This document shows positions 26,060 through 33,616 of a stretch of DNA of 42,013 bases, piece by piece. The stretch is from Opitutaceae bacterium (GTDB lineage: Bacteria; Verrucomicrobiota; Verrucomicrobiia; Opitutales; Opitutaceae), in assembly GCA_027485815.1 (NCBI GenBank), contig JAIXQE010000017.1:1-42013 (forward strand), read 5' to 3'. The translations under genes were made by a program, and so were the position numbers. How positions within the stretch are numbered: position 1 is the first letter of the stretch; the number at the start of each line of letters is the position of its first letter. The notes under the pieces were generated by a model. It had not been told where the DNA came from. It saw only the letters and a list, made by a program, of their open reading frames with translations, and did not search any database.

Positions 26060-28753
26060 TCACGGCACCTCGTAGACCTCGACGAGCACGGAACCGGTCG
26101 CGTTGGGCGGAACGAAGTTCGCCGGCGGCTGGACCGGCAGCGGCGCAGCGCCCGCCTGCAGCGTGTAGCTGCCGGGGGCGAGCGCGCTGAGCAGCGCCGC
26201 GTCGCTGGCCGCCCGGAGCGGGAAGGCCCCGACCGCCGGGAACGCGGCGGTCAGGGCGGCCCCGTTCACCTGCGCCCAGTTGTTGCTCACGTCGACCGTC
26301 TCGCTTCCCGCCAGCACGGAGACCCGCGCGTCCCCGAGCACCGCGTCCTCGGGCAGGCCGAAGTCGCGCAACCCCTGCGCGACCGCGCGGATCAGGAGGG
26401 CGCGGGGGCTGTTGCCGGCGATGACGATGCCCGGAATCAGCAGGTCACCCGGGGCGTTGATCCGCGCGAGGGTCGAGAGGTTCGTCAGCCGCGTGGCGTT
26501 GCGGCTGACATCGTAGATCTCCGCCAGGACGTCGCCGGTCGCGCCGCCCACGCCGCGGATGGTCGCGGTGTAGGTGCCCGGATCGAGCGTGATCAGGAGG
26601 GCCGCATCGCGCGCGCCCGGCTCGAGCGGGAATGCGCCCACCGAAGCCGCGGCCGCGGCGATCTCCGCGGCGGAGGCGGCCCCGCCCAGGCGATCCCAGC
26701 CCTCGTTGGCTTGGAGGACCGTCTGCCCGCGGTTGAGCTCCAGTCGGGCCGCCGGCAAGGCGCCCGCCAGCCCGAACTTGGCCAGCGCGGGTCCGATGCC
26801 GCGGACGAGCAGCGTCGCCCGCGCCGTGCCCGAGACGTTGAAGCCCAGTGCGAGGGAATCATCGAGGGAGACGAGCGCGGACCGGGTGGACAGGTTAACG
26901 AGCCGTCCCGGGGGCGCGACGGGCGTGTCGGCCGCGCGCGCATTGAGGAATGACACGACGCGCGGGTTGGCCTCGCTGAAGAATTCCCGCTCGGCCGCGG
27001 CCACCGCGATTTCCGCGGCGAGGTCCGCCGTCCGGGAGCGCAGCGCCTCGGGCAACGCGGCGCTGAGCGCCGCCCGGGTGGGCAAGGTGCGCACGTAGCT
27101 GTTTTCATCGACCCAGCCCGCCCCCCGCAACGCGGTCCACGCGGCCTGGGCGTCGGCGGCGGTGAAGGCGGTACCGTTGACGGCGAGCGCGCGCAGCCGC
27201 GCCGGGTAGAGCGGGGTCACGGGTAGCGCCACCGCGGCGGAGGCGATGCCGCGGCCGAGGAGCAACTCACTGCGGTCGCGGGCCTCGGCCACGCCGGCGG
27301 CCCCCTCGACGTCGTCGTTGGCCGCAAGGGCGAAGAATTGCGGCACGCGCGAGGTGACGCCGAGCGCCTCGAGGCCGGGGTTAAGGTAGGACACGGCGCC
27401 CTTCACCGGACGCGCCGGCGTGGCCGTCGCGAGGAAGTCGGCGTAGCGGATCGCCGCCCCGCCGCCGTTGCCGCGCCCGAGGAGAAACACCGGGCGGCCG
27501 GCGGCGATCGCCCCGTCGGCGACCAGCCGCGCGTGGGCGGCGGCGTGGTTCAGCGCGTCCAGGTTCGCCGCCAGCGTCGCCTGCGCGGCCCAGACGCCCG
27601 CGTTGCGGTTGAGGCTGTTCAGGGCAACGACCCCGTAGCCGGCCGCAACGAGGTCGCGCGCGAGCAGCAGCGGCTGCGGCCGTTCGAACCAGTCGGCGCC
27701 GGAGCCGCCCGCGTCGTGCAGGAGAAACACCAGGCCGGCGGCATTCGCCGGCACGAAGTGGCGGACGGTGGTCGCGACCGTCGTGGTCGTGTTGTTGGGA
27801 CCAGCCTGCGGCTGCGGATTGAAGTTCTCGATCACGCGCGGCGTCCACGTGGCCGCGGCGCGGTAGGTGGCGGTCAGCGTGGCCGCGCCGGCGGGGACGG
27901 TGATCGTCGCGCGGGGCAGGGAGACCGCGAGGGGGGCATTGCCGAGCAGGGCCACGTCGCCGGTCCAGCGGTCAAACACCTGCCCGGGCGCGGGCGGGTC
28001 GGCGATGACCTCGACCCGGGAGCCGCCGGGGTACGTGCCGCCGCCGGAGCCCGCGTTGACCGTCAGCGCCACCGGGGCGCCAGTGCCGGCGGCGACGAGG
28101 TAGGCGCGCAGCGGGACGTTGACGAGGTTCCGCAGGTTTACCGTGCAGGTGACCACCTTGAGCCCGGCGGCGCCGGCGCGGAACGTGATCGTGTTGGTGC
28201 CCTGGCCGCTGAGCAGCGTAGCGCCGCCGCCCAAGGTCCAGCGGAAGGTGCGATCACCATTCTCGGCGGGCGGGACCGAGGCCGTGACCGGCGCGTCGCC
28301 GGCGGGCGCGGTCGCGGGGACGGTGATCGCCCCGGCCGCGGCGCCGGCCACCGCGGTGACCTCGAGCGTGGGGTTCACCGTGTTGCCACCCACGGTGACC
28401 ACCACGGCCAGGACCACCGGCCCCGGGGCCTCGGCGACGAACTGGGCCCCCGCCGCCCGGGCATCACTCAGCAGGCGCGCCCCGGTGACGCTCCACTGGT
28501 AGGTCGCGTTGGCGCCGGCCTGTCCACCCCCGGCCTGCCCTAGGTTGACGGTGGCTCCGACCGGCACCCCCACGAGCACCCCGGAGGGCGCGATGATCGC
28601 GGGCTGGGCCGGGACGCCCACGCCCCCACCTCCGCCGCCACCACCTCCCCCGCCACCAGGAGGCCGGACCTGGGCGTGCGCGGCCAAGGCGAGCAGCATC
28701 AGGGAGCCGAGGAGCCACGGCGCGCGGCGGAGGCGGAAGGAGAGCGAGTTCAT
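26060..28753 (-). CDS. large secreted protein: poly-Gly, PKD-like, pseudo-hydrolase and two C-terminal beta domains
   Basis: 897 residues from ATG 28753; an in-frame TTG at 28771 is a weaker choice. A signal peptide ends in LALAAHAQ. Then come a run of 12 Gly, PKD/Ig-like beta domains (ATYQWSVTGARLLS, RTFRWTLGGGATLLSG), and a segment like InlB B-repeats or bacterial 'divergent InlB' domains (YPGGSRVEVIADPPAPGQVFDRWTGD). An alpha/beta-hydrolase-like domain follows (~residues 330-600, VFLLHDAGGSGADWF, LLGRGNGGGAAIRYAD). The nucleophile elbow reads GRGNG, with Gly where Ser is expected near residue 425. Two related C-terminal domains finish the protein. It is probably a cell-surface or extracellular protein that binds or once hydrolysed esters. 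I do not recognise a named family for the whole. Confidence 0.82.
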   Translation of the reverse strand: MNSLSFRLRRAPWLLGSLMLLALAAHAQVRPPGGGGGGGGGGGGVGVPAQPAIIAPSGVLVGVPVGATVNLGQAGGGQAGANATYQWSVTGARLLSDARAAGAQFVAEAPGPVVLAVVVTVGGNTVNPTLEVTAVAGAAAGAITVPATAPAGDAPVTASVPPAENGDRTFRWTLGGGATLLSGQGTNTITFRAGAAGLKVVTCTVNLRNLVNVPLRAYLVAAGTGAPVALTVNAGSGGGTYPGGSRVEVIADPPAPGQVFDRWTGDVALLGNAPLAVSLPRATITVPAGAATLTATYRAAATWTPRVIENFNPQPQAGPNNTTTTVATTVRHFVPANAAGLVFLLHDAGGSGADWFERPQPLLLARDLVAAGYGVVALNSLNRNAGVWAAQATLAANLDALNHAAAHARLVADGAIAAGRPVFLLGRGNGGGAAIRYADFLATATPARPVKGAVSYLNPGLEALGVTSRVPQFFALAANDDVEGAAGVAEARDRSELLLGRGIASAAVALPVTPLYPARLRALAVNGTAFTAADAQAAWTALRGAGWVDENSYVRTLPTRAALSAALPEALRSRTADLAAEIAVAAAEREFFSEANPRVVSFLNARAADTPVAPPGRLVNLSTRSALVSLDDSLALGFNVSGTARATLLVRGIGPALAKFGLAGALPAARLELNRGQTVLQANEGWDRLGGAASAAEIAAAAASVGAFPLEPGARDAALLITLDPGTYTATIRGVGGATGDVLAEIYDVSRNATRLTNLSTLARINAPGDLLIPGIVIAGNSPRALLIRAVAQGLRDFGLPEDAVLGDARVSVLAGSETVDVSNNWAQVNGAALTAAFPAVGAFPLRAASDAALLSALAPGSYTLQAGAAPLPVQPPANFVPPNATGSVLVEVYEVP
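26063..26491 (-). repeat. C-terminal beta domain, copy 2, of the secreted protein
   Basis: Encodes ~143 residues from RLTNLSTLARI to VEVYEVP. It shares with copy 1 the order LxNLST, LLIRAVAQGL, DFGLPEDAVLGDARVSVL, GAFPL, ALAPGSYT, and a final VEVY. These domains recur at the C-terminus of verrucomicrobial secreted proteins; their function is unknown. Confidence 0.75.
26517..26905 (-). repeat. C-terminal beta domain, copy 1, of the secreted protein
   Basis: Encodes ~130 residues from RLVNLSTRSAL to LAEIYDV. It aligns by eye with copy 2: LLVRGIGPALAKFGL, LELNRG, GAFPLEPG, LDPGTYTATIRG and a terminal EIYDV. The two copies are divergent, which indicates an old duplication. Confidence 0.75.
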
Positions 28754-28836
28754 CAGGGGGAATGGGGCCAAGGAGGGACGCGCCAGCCAGGCCGGAGGTT
28801 AAGGAAATTCGCGCGGCCAAAGGGCCGGCGCTGAGT

Positions 28837-29721
28837 TCACGACCGGGGGGCGGGCGCGATGCCGGCGCGGGCGAGGAATTCCCGCACGAGGGCAAGCCGT
28901 GTCTCGTCGTAGAATTCCCGGCCCCCGTGCTTTGCCCCGTGCAGGGGGACGAAGCGGACCGTCAGGCCCGCGTGCTCGTAAGCCCCCAGCAGCTCGAGCG
29001 ACTGCGCCACCGGCATCTGCGGATCCTGGTCCCCGTGCAGCAACAACAGCGGCGGGTCCCCCAGCCCGACATGCGCAACCGGGCTGGCCAGCCGCGCCAG
29101 GGCGGGCTGATCCGCGGGCTGGCCGCGCAGGAGCAGTTGCAGCGCGGGGATGCGGACCCCCAGGCCATACGGCGTCGACTGGGCGAGGATGGTCTCAAGG
29201 TTCGAGGCCCCGTAGAAGCTGACGATCGCCTGCACCGCGCTCGACTGGTCGCGGTGCTCCCCCACCTCGCCCTCGAGCTCCCGATGCCCGTTGGTGACGC
29301 CGACGAGGGCCGCCAGGTGCGCGCCGGCGGAGGCTCCGGCGATCGCGATGCGTTCCGGCGCAAGGCCGTGCTCCGCGTGTCGGGCGCGCAGGAAACGCAC
29401 CGCGGCCTTGAGGTCGTGGACGTTCGCCGGGAAGGGTGCAACGGGGGTGAGGCGATAGTCGACGCTGGCAACCGCCCAACCCCGGGCGACCAGCGGGGCC
29501 AAGGGGTGCTCGCTCCGCGAGCCGCGACTCCATGCCCCGCCGTGTACCCAGACGATCAGGGGCGCAGGGTTGCCATTCGTGGCGGGCAGGTGCAGGTCGA
29601 GCCGCAGCACTTGTTCGCCCACCCGCGCGTACTCCAACTCGCGCCGCGTCGCCGCCGTCGCCGCGGGCAGGACCCAGGCGAGGGCAAGCAGGAGCAGGAA
29701 GGCGGGGCGACCGCGGGGCAT
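28837..29721 (-). CDS. secreted alpha/beta hydrolase (esterase/lipase, BD-FAE-like)
   Basis: 294 residues with a signal peptide (to about ATAA, residue 24). The oxyanion-hole motif HGGAW is at 60-64, nucleophile S131 in GASAG, acid D233 in HGDQDP, and H265 in GAKHGG; the triad is complete. This is the pattern of carboxylesterases of the BD-FAE/acetyl-esterase type, often involved in removing acyl groups from polysaccharides. It is followed on the same strand by the large secreted protein after 83 bases and preceded by another hydrolase gene. Confidence 0.9.
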   Translation of the reverse strand: MPRGRPAFLLLLALAWVLPAATAATRRELEYARVGEQVLRLDLHLPATNGNPAPLIVWVHGGAWSRGSRSEHPLAPLVARGWAVASVDYRLTPVAPFPANVHDLKAAVRFLRARHAEHGLAPERIAIAGASAGAHLAALVGVTNGHRELEGEVGEHRDQSSAVQAIVSFYGASNLETILAQSTPYGLGVRIPALQLLLRGQPADQPALARLASPVAHVGLGDPPLLLLHGDQDPQMPVAQSLELLGAYEHAGLTVRFVPLHGAKHGGREFYDETRLALVREFLARAGIAPAPRS

Positions 29722-29792
29722 AGGGCCAACATCCCCGGGGAAACTCCGGCAAGTCCAGCGCGGAACGCGTCGCCGCGGTCGACGGAGCAGGG

Positions 29793-29807
29793 CTCAGGGG
29801 CCCTGAG
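29793..29807. repeat. palindrome CTCAGGG-G-CCCTGAG over the depolymerase stop codon
   Basis: Perfect 7-base arms around one central base, covering the stop codon of the gene at 29794-30621. It could form a tight hairpin at the mRNA end, but no T-tract follows on the minus strand, so terminator function is uncertain. Confidence 0.35.
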
Positions 29808-30621
29808 GCCGCGGATGCTCGCGCAGGAAGCGCGCGATCAGCGCCGGTGCCGCCGCCGGGAGCGCGTGGCCACCCTCGTGCACGAACGCGACCACCGGCG
29901 CACCCACGGGCGACGGATGATAGGTGCCTCCCGGTGGCCACGGCTCGCCAGGACCCGCCCGGTTGACCTCCCGCACCCGCGCGATCGTCCGCTCCTGCGC
30001 CGCGAACGACACGAGGGCATCCGCCCGCCCCGCGACGTGCAGCACCGGCCGGGGCTCAAGGCGATCACGCGCGGCGGGGAGCGCCGCCCCACCCGCGGCG
30101 GACGGCGCGAACGACGCGAAGACCGCGCCCCGCTGCGCCCAGAGCAGGTAAGTGAACCCGCCGCCATTGGAGTGTCCGGTCGCGTGGATGCGGCGCTCAT
30201 CGATCCGCCGCTCCCGCCGCAGGCGCGCGAGGATCTCGTCCACCAGCTTCAGATCCCGGTCCCCCTGCTCACCCGCCGCGTGCTGCCAGCCCGGGCGCCG
30301 GCCCTCGGGGTCCGTCAGCCGACCAGGCGTGTTCAGGCCCTGCGGGTAGACGATGATCGCGTCGGGCCAGTGCCGGTGCAGCGCGAAGGAGCGGGCCGCG
30401 TTCCGCGCGGTGCCGCCGTGGCCGTGGAACACGAGCACCACGGGCGCCCCGGTGGAGGGCGGGTTCTCGGGGAGCACCTGGAGCCCCTCGCGGGCCACGC
30501 CGTCGACGGTCCACGTCACCGGCGCGGGCTCCGGCACGGCGGCGACCCGCGGACCGACCCAGCCGGCGGCAAGGATCAGCGGGAGGCGGAGCCAGAGGAC
30601 GGGGCGAAGCAGCGCGACCAC
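29794..30621 (-). CDS. secreted PHB-depolymerase/feruloyl-esterase-like hydrolase (LpqC family)
   Basis: 275 residues. The frame's only sensible start is GTG 30621; a nearby ATG (30635) is out of frame. A signal peptide runs to about VAAVP. The oxyanion motif FHGHGG is at 65-70, nucleophile S151 in GHSNGG, acid D201 in AGRADALV, and H252 in HEGGHALP. This is the poly(3-hydroxybutyrate) depolymerase/LpqC group, whose secreted members often cleave feruloyl or acetyl esters on plant polysaccharides. It lies between two other degradative genes on the same strand, which favours polymer de-esterification over storage-polymer turnover (inference). Confidence 0.88.
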   Translation of the reverse strand: MVALLRPVLWLRLPLILAAGWVGPRVAAVPEPAPVTWTVDGVAREGLQVLPENPPSTGAPVVLVFHGHGGTARNAARSFALHRHWPDAIIVYPQGLNTPGRLTDPEGRRPGWQHAAGEQGDRDLKLVDEILARLRRERRIDERRIHATGHSNGGGFTYLLWAQRGAVFASFAPSAAGGAALPAARDRLEPRPVLHVAGRADALVSFAAQERTIARVREVNRAGPGEPWPPGGTYHPSPVGAPVVAFVHEGGHALPAAAPALIARFLREHPRPQGP

Positions 30622-30663
30622 GCCCTACGCTGCATCGCCCAAGGCTCGACGGCAAGACGACCT

Positions 30664-30682
30664 CGGCGCGCTCCCCGCGCCG
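30664..30682 (-). terminator. hairpin downstream of the first sulfatase
   Basis: 7-base arms CGGCGCG (30664-30670) and CGCGCCG (30676-30682) with a 5-base loop, 5 bases past the sulfatase stop on the minus strand. No T-run follows, so it is a weak candidate. Confidence 0.35.
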
Positions 30683-30687
30683 CCGCC

Positions 30688-32190
30688 TCAATGGTTCCAA
30701 GGCTGCTTCACCCGCGACTCCGTGAAGCGCCGGCTGGCGTCCGCGTGCGGATTCGCACCGGGAATCTCGGCGGGGATCGCGCGGATCCACGCGTGGAGTT
30801 GCGCGCTCATCCGCGCGGCCCGCGCGGGCTCCGCGGCGGCCCGGTCCTCGGTCTCCCCCACGTCCGAGGCGAGGTGGTATAACTCCAGCCGACGCCCCGG
30901 GCGGTAACTCAGGTCGGACGCAAACGAGTCGCCGAAGTGCTCGATCAACTTCCAGTCGCCCTCCCGCACCACCGCGCAGGGCGTCGCGGCCCAGCGCAGG
31001 TCATACAAGGGCAGGTACCAGTGGAGGGCGCGCGCCGGCAGCGTGCCCCCCGTGAGCGCCGGCCGCAGGTCGATGCCGTCCACCACGTGGCCTGCGGGCG
31101 CGCGGGTCCCGGCGGCGGCCAGCAGCGTGGGCAGCCAGTCGATGACGTGGATGGGCTCGCTGCTGACGTGGCCCGCGCGGGCGACGCCCGGCCAGCGCAC
31201 CAGGCAGGGCACGCGGATGCCTCCCTCGTAGGGCGTGCCCTTGCCGGAACGCAGCGGGGCCTGATCGTACTCCTCGAGGCGGACCCGGAGCGGGACCGAG
31301 CCATCGGCGGGATCCCCACTCATCGCGGGCGGCCCCCAGCTGGTGTCGACGCCGCCGTTGTCGCTGGTGAACACCACCATCGTTTGCTCCCGCTGGCCCA
31401 GCGCGTCGAGGCCGGCCAGCAGGCGGCCGACCGAGGCGTCGAGATGCTCGAGGGCCGCGAGGTAGGTCGCATGGTGGAAACCGGCCTCCGGCGCCCCGGC
31501 CGCGCGGTGCTTCGCGACCAAGTCGGCCGGGGCCGAGACCTTGCCGTGGAGGGTGTGGTGCGCGAGATAAGCGAACCACGGGCGATCGCGATGGCGCGCG
31601 ATGAAGCCCAGCGTCTGGTCCGTGAGATGATCCACCCACTTGTCGCCCTCGTTCTGCGTGCCGGGCCCGCGCGGCGCCACGAAGTCGAAGCCGTAGGCGG
31701 GACCCGCTTCGGGCCGGAGTGACGTGTAGTCTCCGTCAGCCCCGGTCGTGAGATGCCACTTGCCCGCAATGGCCGTGGCGTAGCCGGCCGCCCGCAGGCC
31801 CTTGGCGAGGTTGAAGCCTTCGCGCGGAAACTGCTCGCGAAACGCCGGCTCCCGGACCGGCGCCCACGGCGAGCCATACCAAGGGATCACGTGCCACATC
31901 CCGTTGCGCGCACTGTGCTGCCCGCTCAGCAGCGCCGCCCGCGTGGGCGTGCACTGCGGCATCACGTAGGCGTCGGTGAAACGCACGCCGTCGCGCGCAA
32001 GCGTGTCGAGGTGCGGCGTCAGGACGCGCCGGCCGCCGTAACACGAGAGCGACGCCCAGCCCTGGTCATCGGTGAGGATGAAGAGGATGTTGGGCGGGCG
32101 CGGCGCCGGGGTCGGAGTCGGGGCAGCGGGCGCCGGCAGGGCCGGCAGCGCCACGAGGAGGAGTCGCAGGGGAAGGGATAACCGGCGCAT
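30688..32190 (-). CDS. secreted sulfatase (arylsulfatase type)
   Basis: 500 residues from ATG 32190, giving a clean signal peptide (MRRLSLPLRLLLVALPALPA); a GTG at 32205 is the alternative. NILFILTDDQGW places the metal ligands D41/D42. The formylglycine site is C80 in QCTPTRAALLSG (CxPxR signature). GKWHL and VVFTSDNGG give further active-site residues. The enzyme would hydrolyse sulfate esters, probably on a polysaccharide or glycan. It needs conversion of C80 to formylglycine; no FGE or anSME gene lies in the window. Confidence 0.95.
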   Translation of the reverse strand: MRRLSLPLRLLLVALPALPAPAAPTPTPAPRPPNILFILTDDQGWASLSCYGGRRVLTPHLDTLARDGVRFTDAYVMPQCTPTRAALLSGQHSARNGMWHVIPWYGSPWAPVREPAFREQFPREGFNLAKGLRAAGYATAIAGKWHLTTGADGDYTSLRPEAGPAYGFDFVAPRGPGTQNEGDKWVDHLTDQTLGFIARHRDRPWFAYLAHHTLHGKVSAPADLVAKHRAAGAPEAGFHHATYLAALEHLDASVGRLLAGLDALGQREQTMVVFTSDNGGVDTSWGPPAMSGDPADGSVPLRVRLEEYDQAPLRSGKGTPYEGGIRVPCLVRWPGVARAGHVSSEPIHVIDWLPTLLAAAGTRAPAGHVVDGIDLRPALTGGTLPARALHWYLPLYDLRWAATPCAVVREGDWKLIEHFGDSFASDLSYRPGRRLELYHLASDVGETEDRAAAEPARAARMSAQLHAWIRAIPAEIPGANPHADASRRFTESRVKQPWNH

Positions 32191-32232
32191 GCCCCATGCT
32201 GCCACCCCCCGGCCCGGGTTGTCACGCCCGGC

Positions 32233-32679
32233 TCAGCCGCCGCGCTCGGGCTCCGTGAGCAGCGCCAGCAAATCCAGCGACTGCCGCCAGCCGAGTTGAC
32301 AGGCCGCGAGGGGAATGACCTCCGGGATCCCCTCCTGAACCGCCCGCAGTTCCGTCCCGCTCGCCACGGGCCGCAGCGTGAGGGTGGTCTGCATCTCCTC
32401 CGGCAGTGCCGGATCGTCGAAGCGGGCGGAATACCGCAGGCGTTCCCCGGGAACGAGCTCGAGGTATTCCCCGCCGAAGGAATGCGCGTCCCCCGTGGCG
32501 AGGTGGACGAACGTCATCCGGTAGCGGCCGCCCACCCGCACCTCCATCTCCTCGACCCGCGCCGCGAACCCGTGGGGCGGCAGCCACTTGGCCCACGCCT
32601 CCGGCAGCACGAACGCGCGATAAACGCCCTCGGGCGTGGCGCGGATCATCCGGTGAACGACCAAGGTTTGGGTGGGCAT
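32233..32679 (-). CDS. SRPBCC/AHSA1 domain protein
   Basis: 148 residues from ATG 32679, with AGGA about 7 bases upstream on the minus strand; the longer open frame upstream runs into the methyltransferase gene and lacks coding character. The pattern RMIRATPEGVYRAFVLPEAWAKWLPP, then GGRYRMTFVHLATGDAHSFGGEYLELVPGERLRYSARF, is the activator-of-Hsp90-homologue-1/START-like fold, a hydrophobic-ligand-binding domain. Specific function unknown. Confidence 0.88.
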   Translation of the reverse strand: MPTQTLVVHRMIRATPEGVYRAFVLPEAWAKWLPPHGFAARVEEMEVRVGGRYRMTFVHLATGDAHSFGGEYLELVPGERLRYSARFDDPALPEEMQTTLTLRPVASGTELRAVQEGIPEVIPLAACQLGWRQSLDLLALLTEPERGG

Positions 32680-32755
32680 CGGCGGGTCCTGAGACCCTCC
32701 CGCGTCCAGCCCGGAGCGTCGACTGGATTCCGGCGGCGCACGCTCGGGGAGCTCG

Positions 32756-33445
32756 TTAGCCGCGCTCCGCCCCATCTCCCGGCTCCGGCCGCACCACGAT
32801 CCCCCGCGCTTGCTCCGCCCGCTTCCGGTGTTTCTCCACGCCCAGGGCGTCGAGACCGTGCGCGTTGGCCACCGCCAGCACCGTGCCCACGCCGCAAAAG
32901 GGATCGACCACCACGGGCGCCCGCCCCAACGCCGGCGCCACCACGTCCCGCGCAAACCGCACCGCGTGCCCCGCCGCCCGCACCCCCATCGCCCGCACCC
33001 AGAGCTGCTCGCCGGGATCCACGATCACGTCGGGAATCGGCAACACGTCCGGACATTGCAGCGCGCGCGACACGGCCAGGAAGTGCGTGAAGCCCGGCCG
33101 GCCCGCCGTGAGCGCCCCCGGGGGCCGCCGGCAGACGATCTTGTGGAACAACAGGGTTGCCCCCGCCGCCTCGGCCGCGCGCAGCACCAACGCCGCCTTG
33201 TCGATCCACGCGCCGTCGCGCTTGATGTCCGATTGGAAGAAGAGTGCCGCCCCCTCGGCCGGCGCCGCCTCCACTGCCAGCCGGGCCGCCTCCACGAACC
33301 ACGTCCGCCAGGCCGGCAAGGCGAGGCCGACCTCCGAGACGTCCGGCAACGAGGTGATCACACAGGCGCCGGGGATCGTCCCCCGCTCCCGCAGCCACGG
33401 GATCGCATCCGCGCACACCACCTCCCGCTTCGGTCCATCGGTCAT
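32756..33445 (-). CDS. SAM-dependent methyltransferase with DNA-methylase-like motif order
   Basis: 229 residues from ATG 33445. The motif order is permuted as in beta-class amino-methyltransferases: the catalytic segment ITSLPDVSE (SLPD at 32-35) comes first, and the SAM-binding segment DPFCGVGTVLAVA (181 on) is near the C-terminus, ending with GLDALGVEKHRKRAEQAR. The catalytic tetrapeptide is SLPD, not the (D/N/S)PP(Y/F/W) of DNA N4/N6 methyltransferases, so the substrate may not be a DNA amino group. No restriction gene is nearby. Predicted cytoplasmic. Confidence 0.82.
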   Translation of the reverse strand: MTDGPKREVVCADAIPWLRERGTIPGACVITSLPDVSEVGLALPAWRTWFVEAARLAVEAAPAEGAALFFQSDIKRDGAWIDKAALVLRAAEAAGATLLFHKIVCRRPPGALTAGRPGFTHFLAVSRALQCPDVLPIPDVIVDPGEQLWVRAMGVRAAGHAVRFARDVVAPALGRAPVVVDPFCGVGTVLAVANAHGLDALGVEKHRKRAEQARGIVVRPEPGDGAERG

Positions 33446-33529
33446 CCCGGCAGTGCACGTTTCGGGGCGCACCGAGGCAAAGCTATCCGTGGACCCGCGG
33501 GAACTCAGCCCCCGCATCGTCCGGGAAGT

Positions 33530-33547
33530 GCAACCGCGCGCGGTTGC
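33530..33547. repeat. 18-base perfect palindrome between sulfatase 2 and the methyltransferase
   Basis: GCAACCGCGCGCGGTTGC is self-complementary over its full length. It lies 70 bases past the stop of the upstream sulfatase and 85 before the methyltransferase start (minus strand). It could be an operator for the methyltransferase gene or an mRNA-end structure; there is no T-tract. Confidence 0.5.
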
Positions 33548-33616
33548 CGCCGCGTAAGCGGGAGCGGCATCCGCACGCCTGCGCGATCCAGCGCGAACCC
33601 GATCCTCCCGCCGGAA

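Noticed and set aside
32680-32955. Longer start for the AHSA1 protein reaching into the methyltransferase gene
   Set aside because: The extra residues are Trp/Arg-rich shadow sequence, and ATG 32679 has an AGGA at good spacing and starts the domain.
33485-33550. Possible small gene in the 171-base gap between methyltransferase and sulfatase 2
   Set aside because: No frame there shows a start with a ribosome site and coding-type codon pattern; only dyad symmetry is visible.
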